64,000 nt of DNA from CALMEC01 sp964628685 (lineage in GTDB: Bacteria > Actinomycetota > Thermoleophilia > Miltoncostaeales > Miltoncostaeaceae). How positions within the stretch are numbered: position 1 is the stretch's first letter; each line of letters begins with the position of its first letter. Shown here piece by piece: positions 44,812 through 53,039 of this stretch. The stretch is from the NCBI GenBank assembly GCA_964628685.1, contig CAZVNM010000004.1, positions 186,001 to 250,000 of the forward strand, written 5' to 3'. A program made the position numbers and the translations under genes. Below the pieces are notes generated by a model. The model was not told where the DNA came from, ran no database searches, and saw nothing but the letters and a program-made list of their open reading frames with translations.

Positions 44812-46546
44812 CGTCAGCGCGCTCCGCATCCGTGGTCGTCACCGGCAGCGTGAACCAGAAGGTCGATCCGCTCCCCGGCAGGCTCTCGACGCCGATCGAC
44901 CCACCGTGCGCCTCGGCGATGGCCCGCGCGATGGCGAGGCCCAGGCCGAAGCCCTTGACGCCGCCGGCCGCGGCGTCGCGGGCCCGCGTGAACCGGTCGA
45001 AGATGTCACGCTGCTCGTCCACCGGGATCCCGGGACCGTTGTCGCTGATGCGCACCTGCACCCCGTGCATCCCCGCCTCGGCCGCGACGAGGACGAACCC
45101 GCCGGACTGCGTGTACTTGACGGCATTGGAGATCAGGTTGTCGAGCAGCTGACCCAACCGCCCCGGGTCGGCCACCACCGTCAGCGCCGGCACCTGGGTC
45201 GTGATGGAGACGGCGGCCTCGTCGGCCGCCGGGAGCGCCGTGCGCACCGAGTGCGCGACCACCTCGGCCAGATCGACCATCTGCGGCCGGATGGTGAACG
45301 CGCCGGCGCGGTGCTGGGCCACGAGCATGATGTCGTCGACGTGGGCCATGAGACGTTCGCGGTTGCGCACGATCGTCTCGGCGTAGCGGGTGTGACGTTC
45401 GCCGAGGGTCGCCGCGTCCCGGAGCAGCAGCTCCCCGTACCCCAGCACTGAGGTGAGCGGCGTGCGCAGGTCGTGCGAGACGAGCGCGAGGATCTCGTCC
45501 TTGGACGCGTCCAGCTCGGTCATCCGATGCCGGTGCATCTCGAGCACGCGCATGGCGTCGTCGAGCTGACGTCGGGCGGCGTGCTCACGTGCGTCCACCA
45601 GCTCGAGGGCCCGGCGGTCGAGCGCCGGGTCGCGGATCTCGCGGGCGACGCCGATCAACCCGATCCGCCGGCCGTCGACGTCCGATGTCCCGATCGTGCA
45701 GACGAAGTCGCCGTCCGGCCCGCCGTCGACCTCCATCCGCTGCAGGAACGCCTGTGGACGTCCTGTCTCGTCGACCTCCCGGCCCCGCTCGACCAGGGTC
45801 GCACCCGTCGGCCCCGAGAGGATCTCGCCCAGGGGCCGGCCCAGCAGATCGTCGGCGGTGCGTCCCAGCCAACCGCACACCGCGTCGTTGACGAACATCA
45901 ACCGTCCCGACAGATCGAACACGAACACCCAGTCGCCGACGAGCTGCGCGGTCGAGCGAAAGAGCTCCGCCTGCATCGCGAGCAGCGCGTGGGTGTCGCG
46001 CAGCTCCTCGGCGCGGGAGATGGCGTCGCGCATGGCCGCGTCGGCCTGGGCGCGCGCGCGACGCTCGCGTTCGAGCAGCCGCAGCCGCTCCTTCTCCACG
46101 TCGATCTGCTCGGCCACGTCCTGTGCGACGTTGACGAGCGTCCAACCGTCGTCGGTCTCGAACGGGAACACGTGCACGCGGAAGTGGCGGGCGTTCGCAT
46201 CCGGGCCCCGCGACTGCCAGAGGGCGCTGTAGGTCACCCCCTCGGGCCAGCGGCCGCTCAGCAGGAACCGGTGGGTGTCGACGGCGGGCGGCCAGTAGGT
46301 CTCCGTGATGGGTCGCCCCACGAACGCCTCGGGCCGCCCGCCGTACGCCGCGAGCGCCGCCCGGTTGGCCCAGCGGACGACCAGGTCCTCGTCGTGGATG
46401 GAGACCGCGAGCGGGAACCCGCCGATGAGCGCGTCCACGAGCTGCAGCGACAGCCCGGACGGCGGTGTCGCGACGGCCGCCCCGCTCCGGCGACCCGGTG
46501 GGTGGGCGCGACGACGGCGCACGCCCCGGATGCGGTCGGTGCTCAT
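44801..46546 (-). CDS. PAS-domain sensor histidine kinase (soluble)
   Basis: 581 residues, no membrane segment. Two PAS domains (about 35-150 and 185-300) joined by a coiled coil, then HisKA with SHDLRTPLT, and HATPase with DNLISNAVKY (N), DNGPGIP (G1), GFGLGLAI (G2). Cytoplasmic sensing through PAS is implied; ligand unknown. Follows the response regulator by ATGA overlap and is itself coupled to the cyclase. Confidence 0.93.
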   Translation of the reverse strand: MSTDRIRGVRRRRAHPPGRRSGAAVATPPSGLSLQLVDALIGGFPLAVSIHDEDLVVRWANRAALAAYGGRPEAFVGRPITETYWPPAVDTHRFLLSGRWPEGVTYSALWQSRGPDANARHFRVHVFPFETDDGWTLVNVAQDVAEQIDVEKERLRLLERERRARAQADAAMRDAISRAEELRDTHALLAMQAELFRSTAQLVGDWVFVFDLSGRLMFVNDAVCGWLGRTADDLLGRPLGEILSGPTGATLVERGREVDETGRPQAFLQRMEVDGGPDGDFVCTIGTSDVDGRRIGLIGVAREIRDPALDRRALELVDAREHAARRQLDDAMRVLEMHRHRMTELDASKDEILALVSHDLRTPLTSVLGYGELLLRDAATLGERHTRYAETIVRNRERLMAHVDDIMLVAQHRAGAFTIRPQMVDLAEVVAHSVRTALPAADEAAVSITTQVPALTVVADPGRLGQLLDNLISNAVKYTQSGGFVLVAAEAGMHGVQVRISDNGPGIPVDEQRDIFDRFTRARDAAAGGVKGFGLGLAIARAIAEAHGGSIGVESLPGSGSTFWFTLPVTTTDAERADDER

Positions 46547-47235
46547 CCTCCCCGGTACATGTAGCCGAAGCCGCGCACCGTCTCGATGGGCGACGTGCCG
46601 TCGTCGCGCAGCCCGAGCTTTCGCCGCACGTAGCCGACCACCAGCTTGACCTGCTCCGGGAACACGGCGTCAGGGCTGCCCCATACCGCGGTCAGGAGCT
46701 CGTCGCGCGACATGATGATGCCGGCGTTCTGCACGAGCACCCGCAGCATGCGGAACTCGATCGGTGTGAGCGCCACCGGCTCACCGCCGACGACGACCCG
46801 CCGGGAGGCGTAATCGAGGCGCAGGAACCCGTCCTCGTGGGCCACCGGCCGGTCGGAACGTCGCGCCCGGCGAAGCAGCGCGACCACGCGGGCGGCCAGT
46901 TCCATCGGGCTGAACGGTTTGATCAGGTAGTCGTCGGCCCCGGCGCGCAACCCGGCGGCGCGCTCCCACTCGAGTGACCGGGCGGTCAGCATGATGACCG
47001 GCACGTCGGAGACGTCGCGGATGCGTTCGAGGGTCGCCCATCCGTCGAGCTCCGGCATCATCACGTCCAGCACCACCAGGTCCGGCGGCTGGGCGCGCAC
47101 GTGTTCCAGGGCGGCGCGTCCGTCGGACGCCTCCGAGACCGCCAGCCCCTCGCCCTCCAGCACGTCGCGCACGAGCGCACGGATGTCCGTCTCGTCATCG
47201 ACGATGAGGGCGCGAGTCGCTCCGACCTCGGTCAT
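46543..47235 (-). CDS. OmpR-family response regulator
   Basis: 230 residues. Receiver with DDE near 14-16, phospho-Asp in VVLDVMMPELDG, switch Thr in MLTARS and Lys in LIKPFSPMEL; winged-helix effector with LTPIEFRMLRVLVQNAG and VRGFGYMYR. Partner of the PAS kinase. GGAGG six bases before the ATG. Confidence 0.95.
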   Translation of the reverse strand: MTEVGATRALIVDDETDIRALVRDVLEGEGLAVSEASDGRAALEHVRAQPPDLVVLDVMMPELDGWATLERIRDVSDVPVIMLTARSLEWERAAGLRAGADDYLIKPFSPMELAARVVALLRRARRSDRPVAHEDGFLRLDYASRRVVVGGEPVALTPIEFRMLRVLVQNAGIIMSRDELLTAVWGSPDAVFPEQVKLVVGYVRRKLGLRDDGTSPIETVRGFGYMYRGG

Positions 47236-47375
47236 GGTGGTCCTCCGGCGACCGTCGACACAGCGGGTCGATGAATGCTATCCGTGCCGGACGATGGCCC
47301 GTCAGCGGAGCGGATCGGGGCGACGAACGCCGCTCGACCGGCCGTGACGCCGCCCGATTTCGTTACGTTACCGAC

Positions 47376-48095
47376 ATGTCGTTCTACGGCGAGGACTTGG
47401 CGTTCGCACACGCCCACGGGTGGAACCGGCTCGGTGTCATCGCCGCCGAGCGTCTGATCCAGGAGATGGGCCGCTCGACCGCCAAGAGCGGCGTGGTCGT
47501 CGAACTCGGGTGTGGCCCCGGCGTGGCCGCCGCGCGCCTGCTCTCCGAGCGGCTGAGCGTGGTCGGCATCGACATCTCCCCGGACATGGTGTCGCTGGCA
47601 AAGGCCAACGCCCCGCGCGGGACGTTCCATCGCGCGTCGTGGGTCGACTTCGAGATCCCGCCCTGCGACGCCGTCCTCGCCGCCGGCGAGGTGCTCAACT
47701 ACACATCCGAGGGTGTGACGCTCCGCCACCTGGAGCGTCTCTTCTCCCGCGTCCACAGGGCGCTGTGGCCGGGTGGCCTCTTCGTGTTCGACCTCGCGGG
47801 ACCGGGGCGAGTGGTCGCCGGGACCGAGACCAGGACGACGGTCGGCGAGGACTGGGCCGTCATCGCCGAGACCACCGAGGACCGGCGCGGCACGCTGCAG
47901 CGGGAGATCACCGTCCTGCGCAAGGTCGGTGGCCGGCTCCGCACGTCGACCGAGAGCCACCGCCAGCGCCTCATCCCCACCGCCAAGGCGCTCGCGATGC
48001 TCCGCAAGACCGGCTTCCGGGTCCGGAACTTCCAGGGGTACGACGGCGAGCGCGCGGCGCCCGGCCACACCGTCTTCATCGCCCGCCGACCCTGA
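47376..48095 (+). CDS. Class I SAM-dependent methyltransferase
   Basis: 239 residues. AdoMet motif VVELGCGPGVAAARLL, VVGIDISPDMVSLAK and the post-II block LWPGGLFVFDLAGPGR. Substrate unknown. TACGTT ends 6 nt before this ATG, which supports it over the in-frame ATG 105 bases upstream that would also run into the divergent response regulator promoter. Confidence 0.85.
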   Translation: MSFYGEDLAFAHAHGWNRLGVIAAERLIQEMGRSTAKSGVVVELGCGPGVAAARLLSERLSVVGIDISPDMVSLAKANAPRGTFHRASWVDFEIPPCDAVLAAGEVLNYTSEGVTLRHLERLFSRVHRALWPGGLFVFDLAGPGRVVAGTETRTTVGEDWAVIAETTEDRRGTLQREITVLRKVGGRLRTSTESHRQRLIPTAKALAMLRKTGFRVRNFQGYDGERAAPGHTVFIARRP

Positions 48096-48210
48096 TCCGG
48101 AGGTTCTGTCCGACGGTGCGGTGAGGACGCTCACCCCATCCCCACCGGACGTTCCATTCGTCCGCTCCATTCCGGGCGGATGCCCCTCGCGGTGCTCCAG
48201 CCCGACGGTT

Positions 48211-48237
48211 TTTATGTCTACAAGCAGTGGACATAAA
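48211..48237. promoter_or_regulatory. AT-rich operator-like inverted repeat upstream of nirK-like gene
   Basis: TTTATGTC / GACATAAA, 8-bp perfect arms with 11-bp spacer, strongly AT-rich in a GC-rich genome and ending about 14-20 bases before the start. Position and form suit a redox- or NO-responsive regulator (e.g. Rrf2/NsrR type); no exact match to a known box is claimed. Confidence 0.5.
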
Positions 48238-48256
48238 CATCGACGAGGGGATGGTC

Positions 48257-49351
48257 ATGACGCAGTACGAGCCGCTACCGGGCACCGAGACGGGTGAGCA
48301 CCGTCCCGGCCGAGCGCTGAAAACCCTGCTCTTCGTGTCGTTCCTGGCGCTGGCCGCGGCCGCCCTCGCGGTCGGTCTCGCGCTGACCAGGGATTCGACC
48401 CCGGCATCGGCCGCCCAGGCGTCGCCGGACCCCGCCGGCGCGACCCAGAACATCGCCGACACACAGGTCGACGAACCCGCCGACCTGACGATGAAGCCGT
48501 TCAACCCGGTCACCAAGCCGGTGAAGCCGGGGAACAAGACCTTCGTGCTGACCACGACCGAGCGGGTCGTGCAGGTGGGCGACAAGAAGCTGCGCATGTG
48601 GACGTTCAACGACAGCGTGCCCGGCCCGGTGCTGCGCGCCGTCGTGGGCGACACCATCACCATCAAGATCAAGAACGACAAGTCCAGCAAGTACCTCCAC
48701 AGCGTCGACTACCACGCGTCGCGGCTGACCCTCGGCGGCGGACACGTGCAGGTGCCGCCGGGCAAGGAGGGCGAGTTCACGTTCAAGCTGGAGTACCCGG
48801 GCGTGTTCATGTACCACTGCGCGACGGCGCCGGTGCTCCATCACATCGGGATGGGCATGTACGGGATGATCATCGTGCAACCCAAGGAGGGCTTCGGCCG
48901 GCCGATGCCCGAGTTCGCACTCACGCAGTCCGAGCTCTACGCCGACGAGAAGGCCATCGAGGCCAAGACGCCGACCGCCATGGCCTTCAACGGCCTGCCG
49001 TCCCAGTACATGAAGGACCCGATCAGGGTGCCGGCCGACAGCGACGTCCGCCTGTTCGTCCTGAACGCGGGCCCCAGCGAGCTCTCGAGCTTCCACGTCG
49101 TCGGCACGATCTTCGATCACGTCTGGGCGGACGGGAACCCGAGGAACGCCACCTTCGGCCGCCAGACCTACGGTCTGCCCGCGTCCGGCTCCGGCGTGTT
49201 CGAGATGAAGCTGGTGGACGAGGGCCAGTACCCGTTCGTCACGCACCAGTTCAACCACGCGGCGATGGGCGCCATCGGGATGCTCATCTCGGGTGACGGC
49301 AAGCCCGGCCCGGGCGCGGTGGGCAACCCCAGCGCGAACGGCCACCACTGA
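48257..49351 (+). CDS. nirK: NirK-type copper nitrite reductase-like protein, membrane-anchored
   Basis: About 364 residues: N-terminal signal anchor (TLLFVSFLALAAAALAVGLAL), then two cupredoxin domains. Ligands in NirK order: HSVDYHAS (T1 His, catalytic Asp, T2 His), YHCATAPVLHHIGMGM (T2 His, T1 Cys, His, Met), FNG, SFHVVGTIFD (catalytic His) and FVTHQFNHA (T2 His). It should reduce nitrite to NO outside the cell; a multicopper-oxidase-like role is the alternative. Start chosen between ATGs at 48251 and 48257 after GAGGGG. Confidence 0.85.
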   Translation: MTQYEPLPGTETGEHRPGRALKTLLFVSFLALAAAALAVGLALTRDSTPASAAQASPDPAGATQNIADTQVDEPADLTMKPFNPVTKPVKPGNKTFVLTTTERVVQVGDKKLRMWTFNDSVPGPVLRAVVGDTITIKIKNDKSSKYLHSVDYHASRLTLGGGHVQVPPGKEGEFTFKLEYPGVFMYHCATAPVLHHIGMGMYGMIIVQPKEGFGRPMPEFALTQSELYADEKAIEAKTPTAMAFNGLPSQYMKDPIRVPADSDVRLFVLNAGPSELSSFHVVGTIFDHVWADGNPRNATFGRQTYGLPASGSGVFEMKLVDEGQYPFVTHQFNHAAMGAIGMLISGDGKPGPGAVGNPSANGHH

Positions 49352-49380
49352 TCCGGACACGCTGAGGCGTCGCGACACGG

Positions 49381-49408
49381 CCGGGACCCGTCGACGGGTT
49401 CCGGTCGT
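49381..49408 (+). terminator. Terminator-like hairpin after the nirK-like gene
   Basis: CCGG-G-ACCCG / CGGGT-T-CCGG around TCGA, a near-perfect palindrome (one G/T pair) about 30 bases after the stop. Confidence 0.5.
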
Positions 49409-49472
49409 GTCGTCCGGATCGGTGCCGTCGACCGCGGGCGGCACCGATGCCGCTGCTACACTCGCGGTCCCG

Positions 49473-49546
49473 GCGGGAGTAGCTCAGTTGGCTAGAGCGT
49501 CAGCCTTCCAAGCTGAATGTCGCGGGTTCGAGCCCCGTCTCCCGCT
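49473..49546 (+). tRNA. tRNA-Gly (anticodon TCC), integration target
   Basis: Acceptor GCGGGAG / CTCCCGC, D arm GCTC..GAGC, anticodon stem TCAGC/GCTGA with loop CTTCCAA giving TCC, T arm CGGGG-like pairing with TTCGAGC loop; CCA not encoded. TACACT at 49457-49462 is a likely -10. From position 49503 to beyond its end it is the left copy of a 46-bp repeat that bounds the integrated element, so its 3' part is now element-supplied. Confidence 0.95.
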
Positions 49547-49548
49547 CT
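49503..49548 (+). repeat. attL core (46-bp direct repeat, left copy)
   Basis: Identical to the copy at 58084-58129; begins GCCTTCCAAGCTGAATGTCG and ends GTCTCCCGCTCT. Covers the anticodon-to-3' end of tRNA-Gly plus two bases, the usual crossover zone of tyrosine integrases. Confidence 0.92.
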
Positions 49549-49555
49549 CACTTCT

Positions 49556-49598
49556 CCCCTGCTAATCACCGCCTTTCAGGCGGTTCGAGTGGCAGGGG
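49556..49598. other. Nested inverted repeat at the left end of the element
   Basis: Outer arms CCCCTGC / GCAGGGG enclose inner arms ACCGCC / GGCGGT around TTTCA. Could terminate tRNA-Gly transcription after integration or form part of the recombination complex. Confidence 0.5.
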
Positions 49599-49624
49599 TG
49601 GAGTTGGAGGAATTACGTTCTCGG

Positions 49625-49676
49625 GCCATGCGGGACCATGGGGGAACGACTCAGACCATGCGGGGGACCATGCGGG
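49625..49676 (+). repeat. Left-arm integrase-type repeats
   Basis: ACCATGCGGG at 49655 and 49667 (12-bp spacing), with one-mismatch copies GCCATGCGGG at 49625 and ACCATGGGGG at 49635. The 12-bp-spaced pair recurs in the same orientation just before attR. Confidence 0.7.
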
Positions 49677-49697
49677 AACGTCGAGGGCACGGCGTCG

Positions 49698-50486
49698 ATG
49701 GTTGACGAACAAGGCGGTCCGAGCGTCGAGGACATCCACGATGTCGACGCCCTCGAAACGACATGGACAGACGTCGTGAAGCCGGGTGGGCTCGCCATTC
49801 TCCAGGCGCTCGCGGAGCCAGGTTCATTCGACATCCAGCCGGGGAGCTCTCTCTACGGCGACGACAAGCGGACGGATCCCTTCCTCGCCAGTACCGCGGT
49901 CATGGTGTCGTTGAGCATGGCTGCCGATGCGTTCGTGGCTGCGGCCACGCTCGCGGACGCGAATCCGAGACACAGTTACTCCCCTGCAATCCTCACGCGA
50001 TCGGCGATAGAGGGCAGCGCAACTGCTCTATGGATTCTGCGGGGTTCGAGTCGAAGGGAGCGTGTGTGTCGAGCGCTCAGGTGGTGGCGAGAGAACGACC
50101 GGAACCGCCAGAAGTTTCAGGATGGTCTAGCCGGCAGCGCACCGTCGAGCGATACAGCCCGAGTCACGATCGACGAGGTGGCTACTGCCTATGAGATCGA
50201 TCCCAAAGAAACGCAGACGAGGGATTCAGCGACTACGATCGTCGGTGCTCTTGGCACGTTCGAGTTGGCCGTCTGGCAAGTCTTTTCCGGGATGGCGCAC
50301 GGTCTCGTTTGGGGCGCGATGACTGGCCTGGAGCATGAGATCTTCGAAGAGCGGCGCTCGGGAGTTCATCTCGCCAGAATCACCAACAACCGTTCGACAA
50401 CCATCACCGGTTTGATGATTGCGTTCATCGCGCTGCGTGACGCCACGACGATCCTGAGTCAACGCGTGCGTTCCCCTTGCTCATGA
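49698..50486 (+). CDS. Hypothetical protein of the integrative element
   Basis: About 262 residues from the ATG opening MVDEQGGPSVEDIHDVDALE; an earlier in-frame ATG (49638) lies within the arm-type repeats. Soluble with moderately hydrophobic helices (AVMVSLSMAADAFVAAATLA, GTFELAVWQVFSGMAHGLVW), Trp-rich centre (ALRWWRENDRNRQ). Resembles plasmid/phage-accessory proteins of unknown function; family not recognised. Base composition is less GC-rich than the flanking chromosome, suggesting transfer. Confidence 0.65.
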   Translation: MVDEQGGPSVEDIHDVDALETTWTDVVKPGGLAILQALAEPGSFDIQPGSSLYGDDKRTDPFLASTAVMVSLSMAADAFVAAATLADANPRHSYSPAILTRSAIEGSATALWILRGSSRRERVCRALRWWRENDRNRQKFQDGLAGSAPSSDTARVTIDEVATAYEIDPKETQTRDSATTIVGALGTFELAVWQVFSGMAHGLVWGAMTGLEHEIFEERRSGVHLARITNNRSTTITGLMIAFIALRDATTILSQRVRSPCS

Positions 50487-50507
50487 CTCCGGGTCTACAA
50501 TCGGCCG

Positions 50508-50684
50508 ATGACGAAAGCTCAGCAGCGCGAGGCTGCGGACATCATCGATCGGTTGGTCGTGATGCTGACCGAGCCACGCGAGGATGACGCTGGGGTGACG
50601 GCCTCCGCGTCGGTAGTCGCTGGGTTGCAGGGCTCGGCGCTCACCCTGCGGGCGCTGGCGGAACCTCCCCCGCGTTCGGACTAG
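50508..50684 (+). CDS. Small hypothetical protein
   Basis: 58 residues, MTKAQQREAADIIDRLVVML start, Ala-rich helical, then Pro-rich end. No family recognised. Real gene likely because TACAAT ends exactly 6 nt before the ATG, the same leaderless layout as chromosomal genes here. Confidence 0.55.
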   Translation: MTKAQQREAADIIDRLVVMLTEPREDDAGVTASASVVAGLQGSALTLRALAEPPPRSD

Positions 50685-50698
50685 GTCGCCCGGTGCGG

Positions 50699-50860
50699 CT
50701 AGTGGTAGCGGCGCTCGAACTCCTCGGAGTCCGTCAGTAGGTACCAGACGAACCACGCCGCCTGCCACACGGATACGCAGACGATCCAGACGAGGGTGCC
50801 CACGATGAGGATGAGCCCCGCCAGGTTGATGAGTGCCAGGATCAGGCTGTCGTCGACCAT
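50699..50860 (-). CDS. Small membrane protein
   Basis: 53 residues. Two-thirds is one or two hydrophobic helices (LILALINLAGLILIVGTLVW, then VWQAAWFVWYLL) with an acidic tail DSEEFERRYH. Function unknown; size and layout fit a superinfection-immunity or holin-like accessory, which is only a guess. TAGGGT ends 6 nt before the ATG: leaderless. Confidence 0.55.
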   Translation of the reverse strand: MVDDSLILALINLAGLILIVGTLVWIVCVSVWQAAWFVWYLLTDSEEFERRYH

Positions 50861-50887
50861 GCTTCGACCCTACCCGTTCGCTAGTCC

Positions 50888-51544
50888 CTAGCGGAGCACT
50901 CGGGTAATGCTTGACGGGCGCCACTCCGCGCCACCCCGCGGGGTTGGGATGCCTGCGCCGTTGAGCGCGTCACAGATGGCCTGCAGGGTCGCGCCGGCCT
51001 CCCGCATCGCTCGGATGCGCTCAACGAGGTCGGGGGTGATTGCGCGGGGTCGGCCGAGGGTGACGCCCTGGGCGCGCTTGGCCTCCAGTCCCTCACGGGT
51101 GCGCTGGCCGATCAGCTCGCGCTCAAGTTCTGCGACGGCGGCGATGATCTGGGCGGTGAACTTCCCCGTGGGCGTCGACGTATCGAGGCCGAGGTCGAGG
51201 CACACGAGTGCCCAGCGCTGACGCTGACTGTCGTCAAGGACGGTGCAGAAGTCCCGGACGCTGCGGCTAAGCCGGTCGAGCTTGTGAACGATGAGCGCGT
51301 CTGCCTCACCCGCTGCGAGGGCTGCGAGGGCCCGGGCAAGACCGGGCCGGTTCTTCATGCTCTTGGCGCTCACGCCCTCGTCTGACTCGACGGTCACGAG
51401 GCCCCAACCTCGCTCCCGGCAGGCGCTCTCGATCGCGCGGCGCTGCGCCCCGAGGCCCGCGCCGGAGCGGCGCTGCTCCTCGGTGCTCACACGGACATAG
51501 GCGATGGCCCTCGTGGGTCCGTCGGTAGCCTTCGTCTTGGTCAT
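50888..51544 (-). CDS. Serine recombinase (resolvase/invertase family)
   Basis: 218 residues. Catalytic Ser20 in AYVRVSTEEQ, then GLGAQRRAIE, HKLDRLSRSVRDF (catalytic Arg region) and a C-terminal DNA-binding helix-turn-helix (LGRPRAITPDLVERIRAMREAGATLQAICDALN). Size of a small resolvase rather than a large phage integrase. May resolve dimers or invert DNA, or control. AAGGGAGAAG precedes the ATG; an operator-like palindrome lies about 75 bases upstream. Confidence 0.92.
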   Translation of the reverse strand: MTKTKATDGPTRAIAYVRVSTEEQRRSGAGLGAQRRAIESACRERGWGLVTVESDEGVSAKSMKNRPGLARALAALAAGEADALIVHKLDRLSRSVRDFCTVLDDSQRQRWALVCLDLGLDTSTPTGKFTAQIIAAVAELERELIGQRTREGLEAKRAQGVTLGRPRAITPDLVERIRAMREAGATLQAICDALNGAGIPTPRGGAEWRPSSITRVLR

Positions 51545-51618
51545 GGGGGCTTCTCCCTTGGCCCGGGGCGGGGGCGTTGCCGCGCCGCCCGCCCGCTTGA
51601 TCTGATGCGACCACTATA

Positions 51619-51638
51619 CGCGATACGGTCGTTTCGCA
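51619..51638. promoter_or_regulatory. Operator-like imperfect palindrome before the resolvase
   Basis: CGCGATACG-GT-CGTTTCGCA, 7 of 9 arm bases paired. On the other strand its core GAAACGACCGT-TC equals the core of the perfect palindrome at 17839-17856. Lies between the divergent resolvase and a hypothetical gene. Confidence 0.4.
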
Positions 51639-51697
51639 CAATAGGCAGGGTGCGAGTAGTGTCAGGGCACAGAAACCGACCGATGGAGGTTCACCCG

Positions 51698-52066
51698 ATG
51701 CCCACCCTGTCCCACGACGCCACGATGATCGCCCGGCGTCTGCACTGGAACGAGCGCGTGATCGACGCTCTCCTCCACGCGGCCACCACCACAGACCGCC
51801 CGGACGCATCGATGGCGTCCGAGCACCTCGCCCGCGTCCTGCTTCTCCAGGCGCGTGTCGGCATGCTCCACGAGCCCGAGCGCACGACCGTCACGCTCGA
51901 CGATGAGGACGCCGAGCTCCTCGCCACCATCGCCCGCCGCCTCTACGACGATGCATGCGCCGACCTCTCAGCCCGCATCGACGAGGACACCGATCACGCC
52001 CTCGACGAGCTGCGAGACGCTTCCCGCCTGCTCGCCGCTCTCGGCGTCCCCACGCCCGCCGCCTGA
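51698..52066 (+). CDS. Hypothetical protein
   Basis: 122 residues, acidic and helical (MIARRLHWNERVIDALLHAA, LDDEDAELLATIARRLYDDA). No family recognised. GGAGG lies 8 bases before the chosen ATG. Divergent from the resolvase across a shared palindrome, so perhaps co-regulated with it. The 238 bases after it are C-rich, low-complexity and without a gene I trust, apart from a TATAAAT-like box near 52278. Confidence 0.55.
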   Translation: MPTLSHDATMIARRLHWNERVIDALLHAATTTDRPDASMASEHLARVLLLQARVGMLHEPERTTVTLDDEDAELLATIARRLYDDACADLSARIDEDTDHALDELRDASRLLAALGVPTPAA

Positions 52067-52304
52067 CCGCATCCGACCATCACCCCCCCATCCGACCACG
52101 ACCCCACCCCAGCGCTGAGAGACGACGGCACGCAGCGTGAGTGAGGAGGGGCACGGGTTCACCGCCCCCCGGGGGGAGTCACCCCACCCCCACCCACCCG
52201 ACGCTGCACCGCCATACCCACCACCGCCAAGGCCACCCCCCCACCCCCCCGCCAGGGAGAAACACGCGCGGGACCCTATAAATCGACCCAGGCAGAAACG
52301 TGGG

Positions 52305-52472
52305 CTAGTTCGGCCTCGGCAGGCCTGACATGCAGGTAAGGGGAGGACCGGGGCCAGGGCCGTAGTTCGGGCACGGCGGGTAGTGCTGGCGCCACGAGAT
52401 CACAAAGAGCACGGCGGCAAAGGCGATCGCCAGAAGCGCGACGATCGCGGCGCCTTTCAGCGCATTCGACAT
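52305..52472 (-). CDS. Small membrane protein
   Basis: 55 residues: MSNALKGAAIVALLAIAFAA opens one membrane helix to about residue 27, then a Pro/Gly/Cys-rich exported tail (HYPPCPNYGPGPGPPLTC). AGGAG lies 8 bases before this ATG, so the longer upstream frame is not used. Unknown function. Confidence 0.5.
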   Translation of the reverse strand: MSNALKGAAIVALLAIAFAAVLFVISWRQHYPPCPNYGPGPGPPLTCMSGLPRPN

Positions 52473-52595
52473 CAGGGCTACTCCTCGGATGGGACGGCGA
52501 GAGAACGCTACGGGCAGCGTCGGGCGTAACGCGCTCGACGATCGGATGCCCAGGGGCGTCACTTCTGACGAGTCCCATCCGCAGGGTGTGTCACC

Positions 52596-53012
52596 ATGAC
52601 GATCATGCATGAATCCGCCGATGCATTCGTGGGGCTTGCCGAGGCCGCCCGCCTGCTTGGCGTCACCCGCCAGCACGTCGCCCGCCTCACCCGAGACGGC
52701 GAAATCGCCGCGTGGCGCTCCCCGTGCGGGTGTCGTGCCTACTCGGTCACTGACCTGATGGAACGGCGCCAGACGCTCGCCCAGGGCGTCCAGAACGCTA
52801 CGACGGCGGGGCTTCCGCCACTCCCTGCAGCTGCGTATACACCTGAGCCGGTGAACGAACCCGCTCCTCTCGCCCGCGTCCTCGCGCCTCACGCAATCGA
52901 GATCGACGAGGCGGGCAGGGGCCCCACCGTCTACGAGCAGGGGCCCCACCATGTCGCACCTGCGATCGCTGTGCTCCTCACCCGCGCCGGCGGCGTTCTG
53001 CTTCCAGGGTGA
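52596..53012 (+). CDS. Excisionase-like helix-turn-helix protein (1)
   Basis: 138 residues. GLAEAARLLGVTRQHVARLTRDGEIAAWRSPCGCRAYSVTDLMER is a MerR/HTH_17-type DNA-binding unit of about 45 residues, as in Xis and related directionality factors; the longer Pro/Ala-rich tail is unusual for a pure excisionase. ATG at 52605 is an alternative start. Confidence 0.7.
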   Translation: MTIMHESADAFVGLAEAARLLGVTRQHVARLTRDGEIAAWRSPCGCRAYSVTDLMERRQTLAQGVQNATTAGLPPLPAAAYTPEPVNEPAPLARVLAPHAIEIDEAGRGPTVYEQGPHHVAPAIAVLLTRAGGVLLPG

Positions 53013-53039
53013 ACGCGGAGCGGGACGGCGAGCAGCGGG

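Noticed and set aside
50699..50860. Toxin of a toxin-antitoxin pair with the 58-residue protein
   Set aside because: Genes are convergent with separate promoters, and neither matches a known TA family.
52137..52328. 63-residue Pro/His-rich plus-strand frame
   Set aside because: Low-complexity C-rich DNA with no ribosome site; overlaps the small membrane protein on the other strand.
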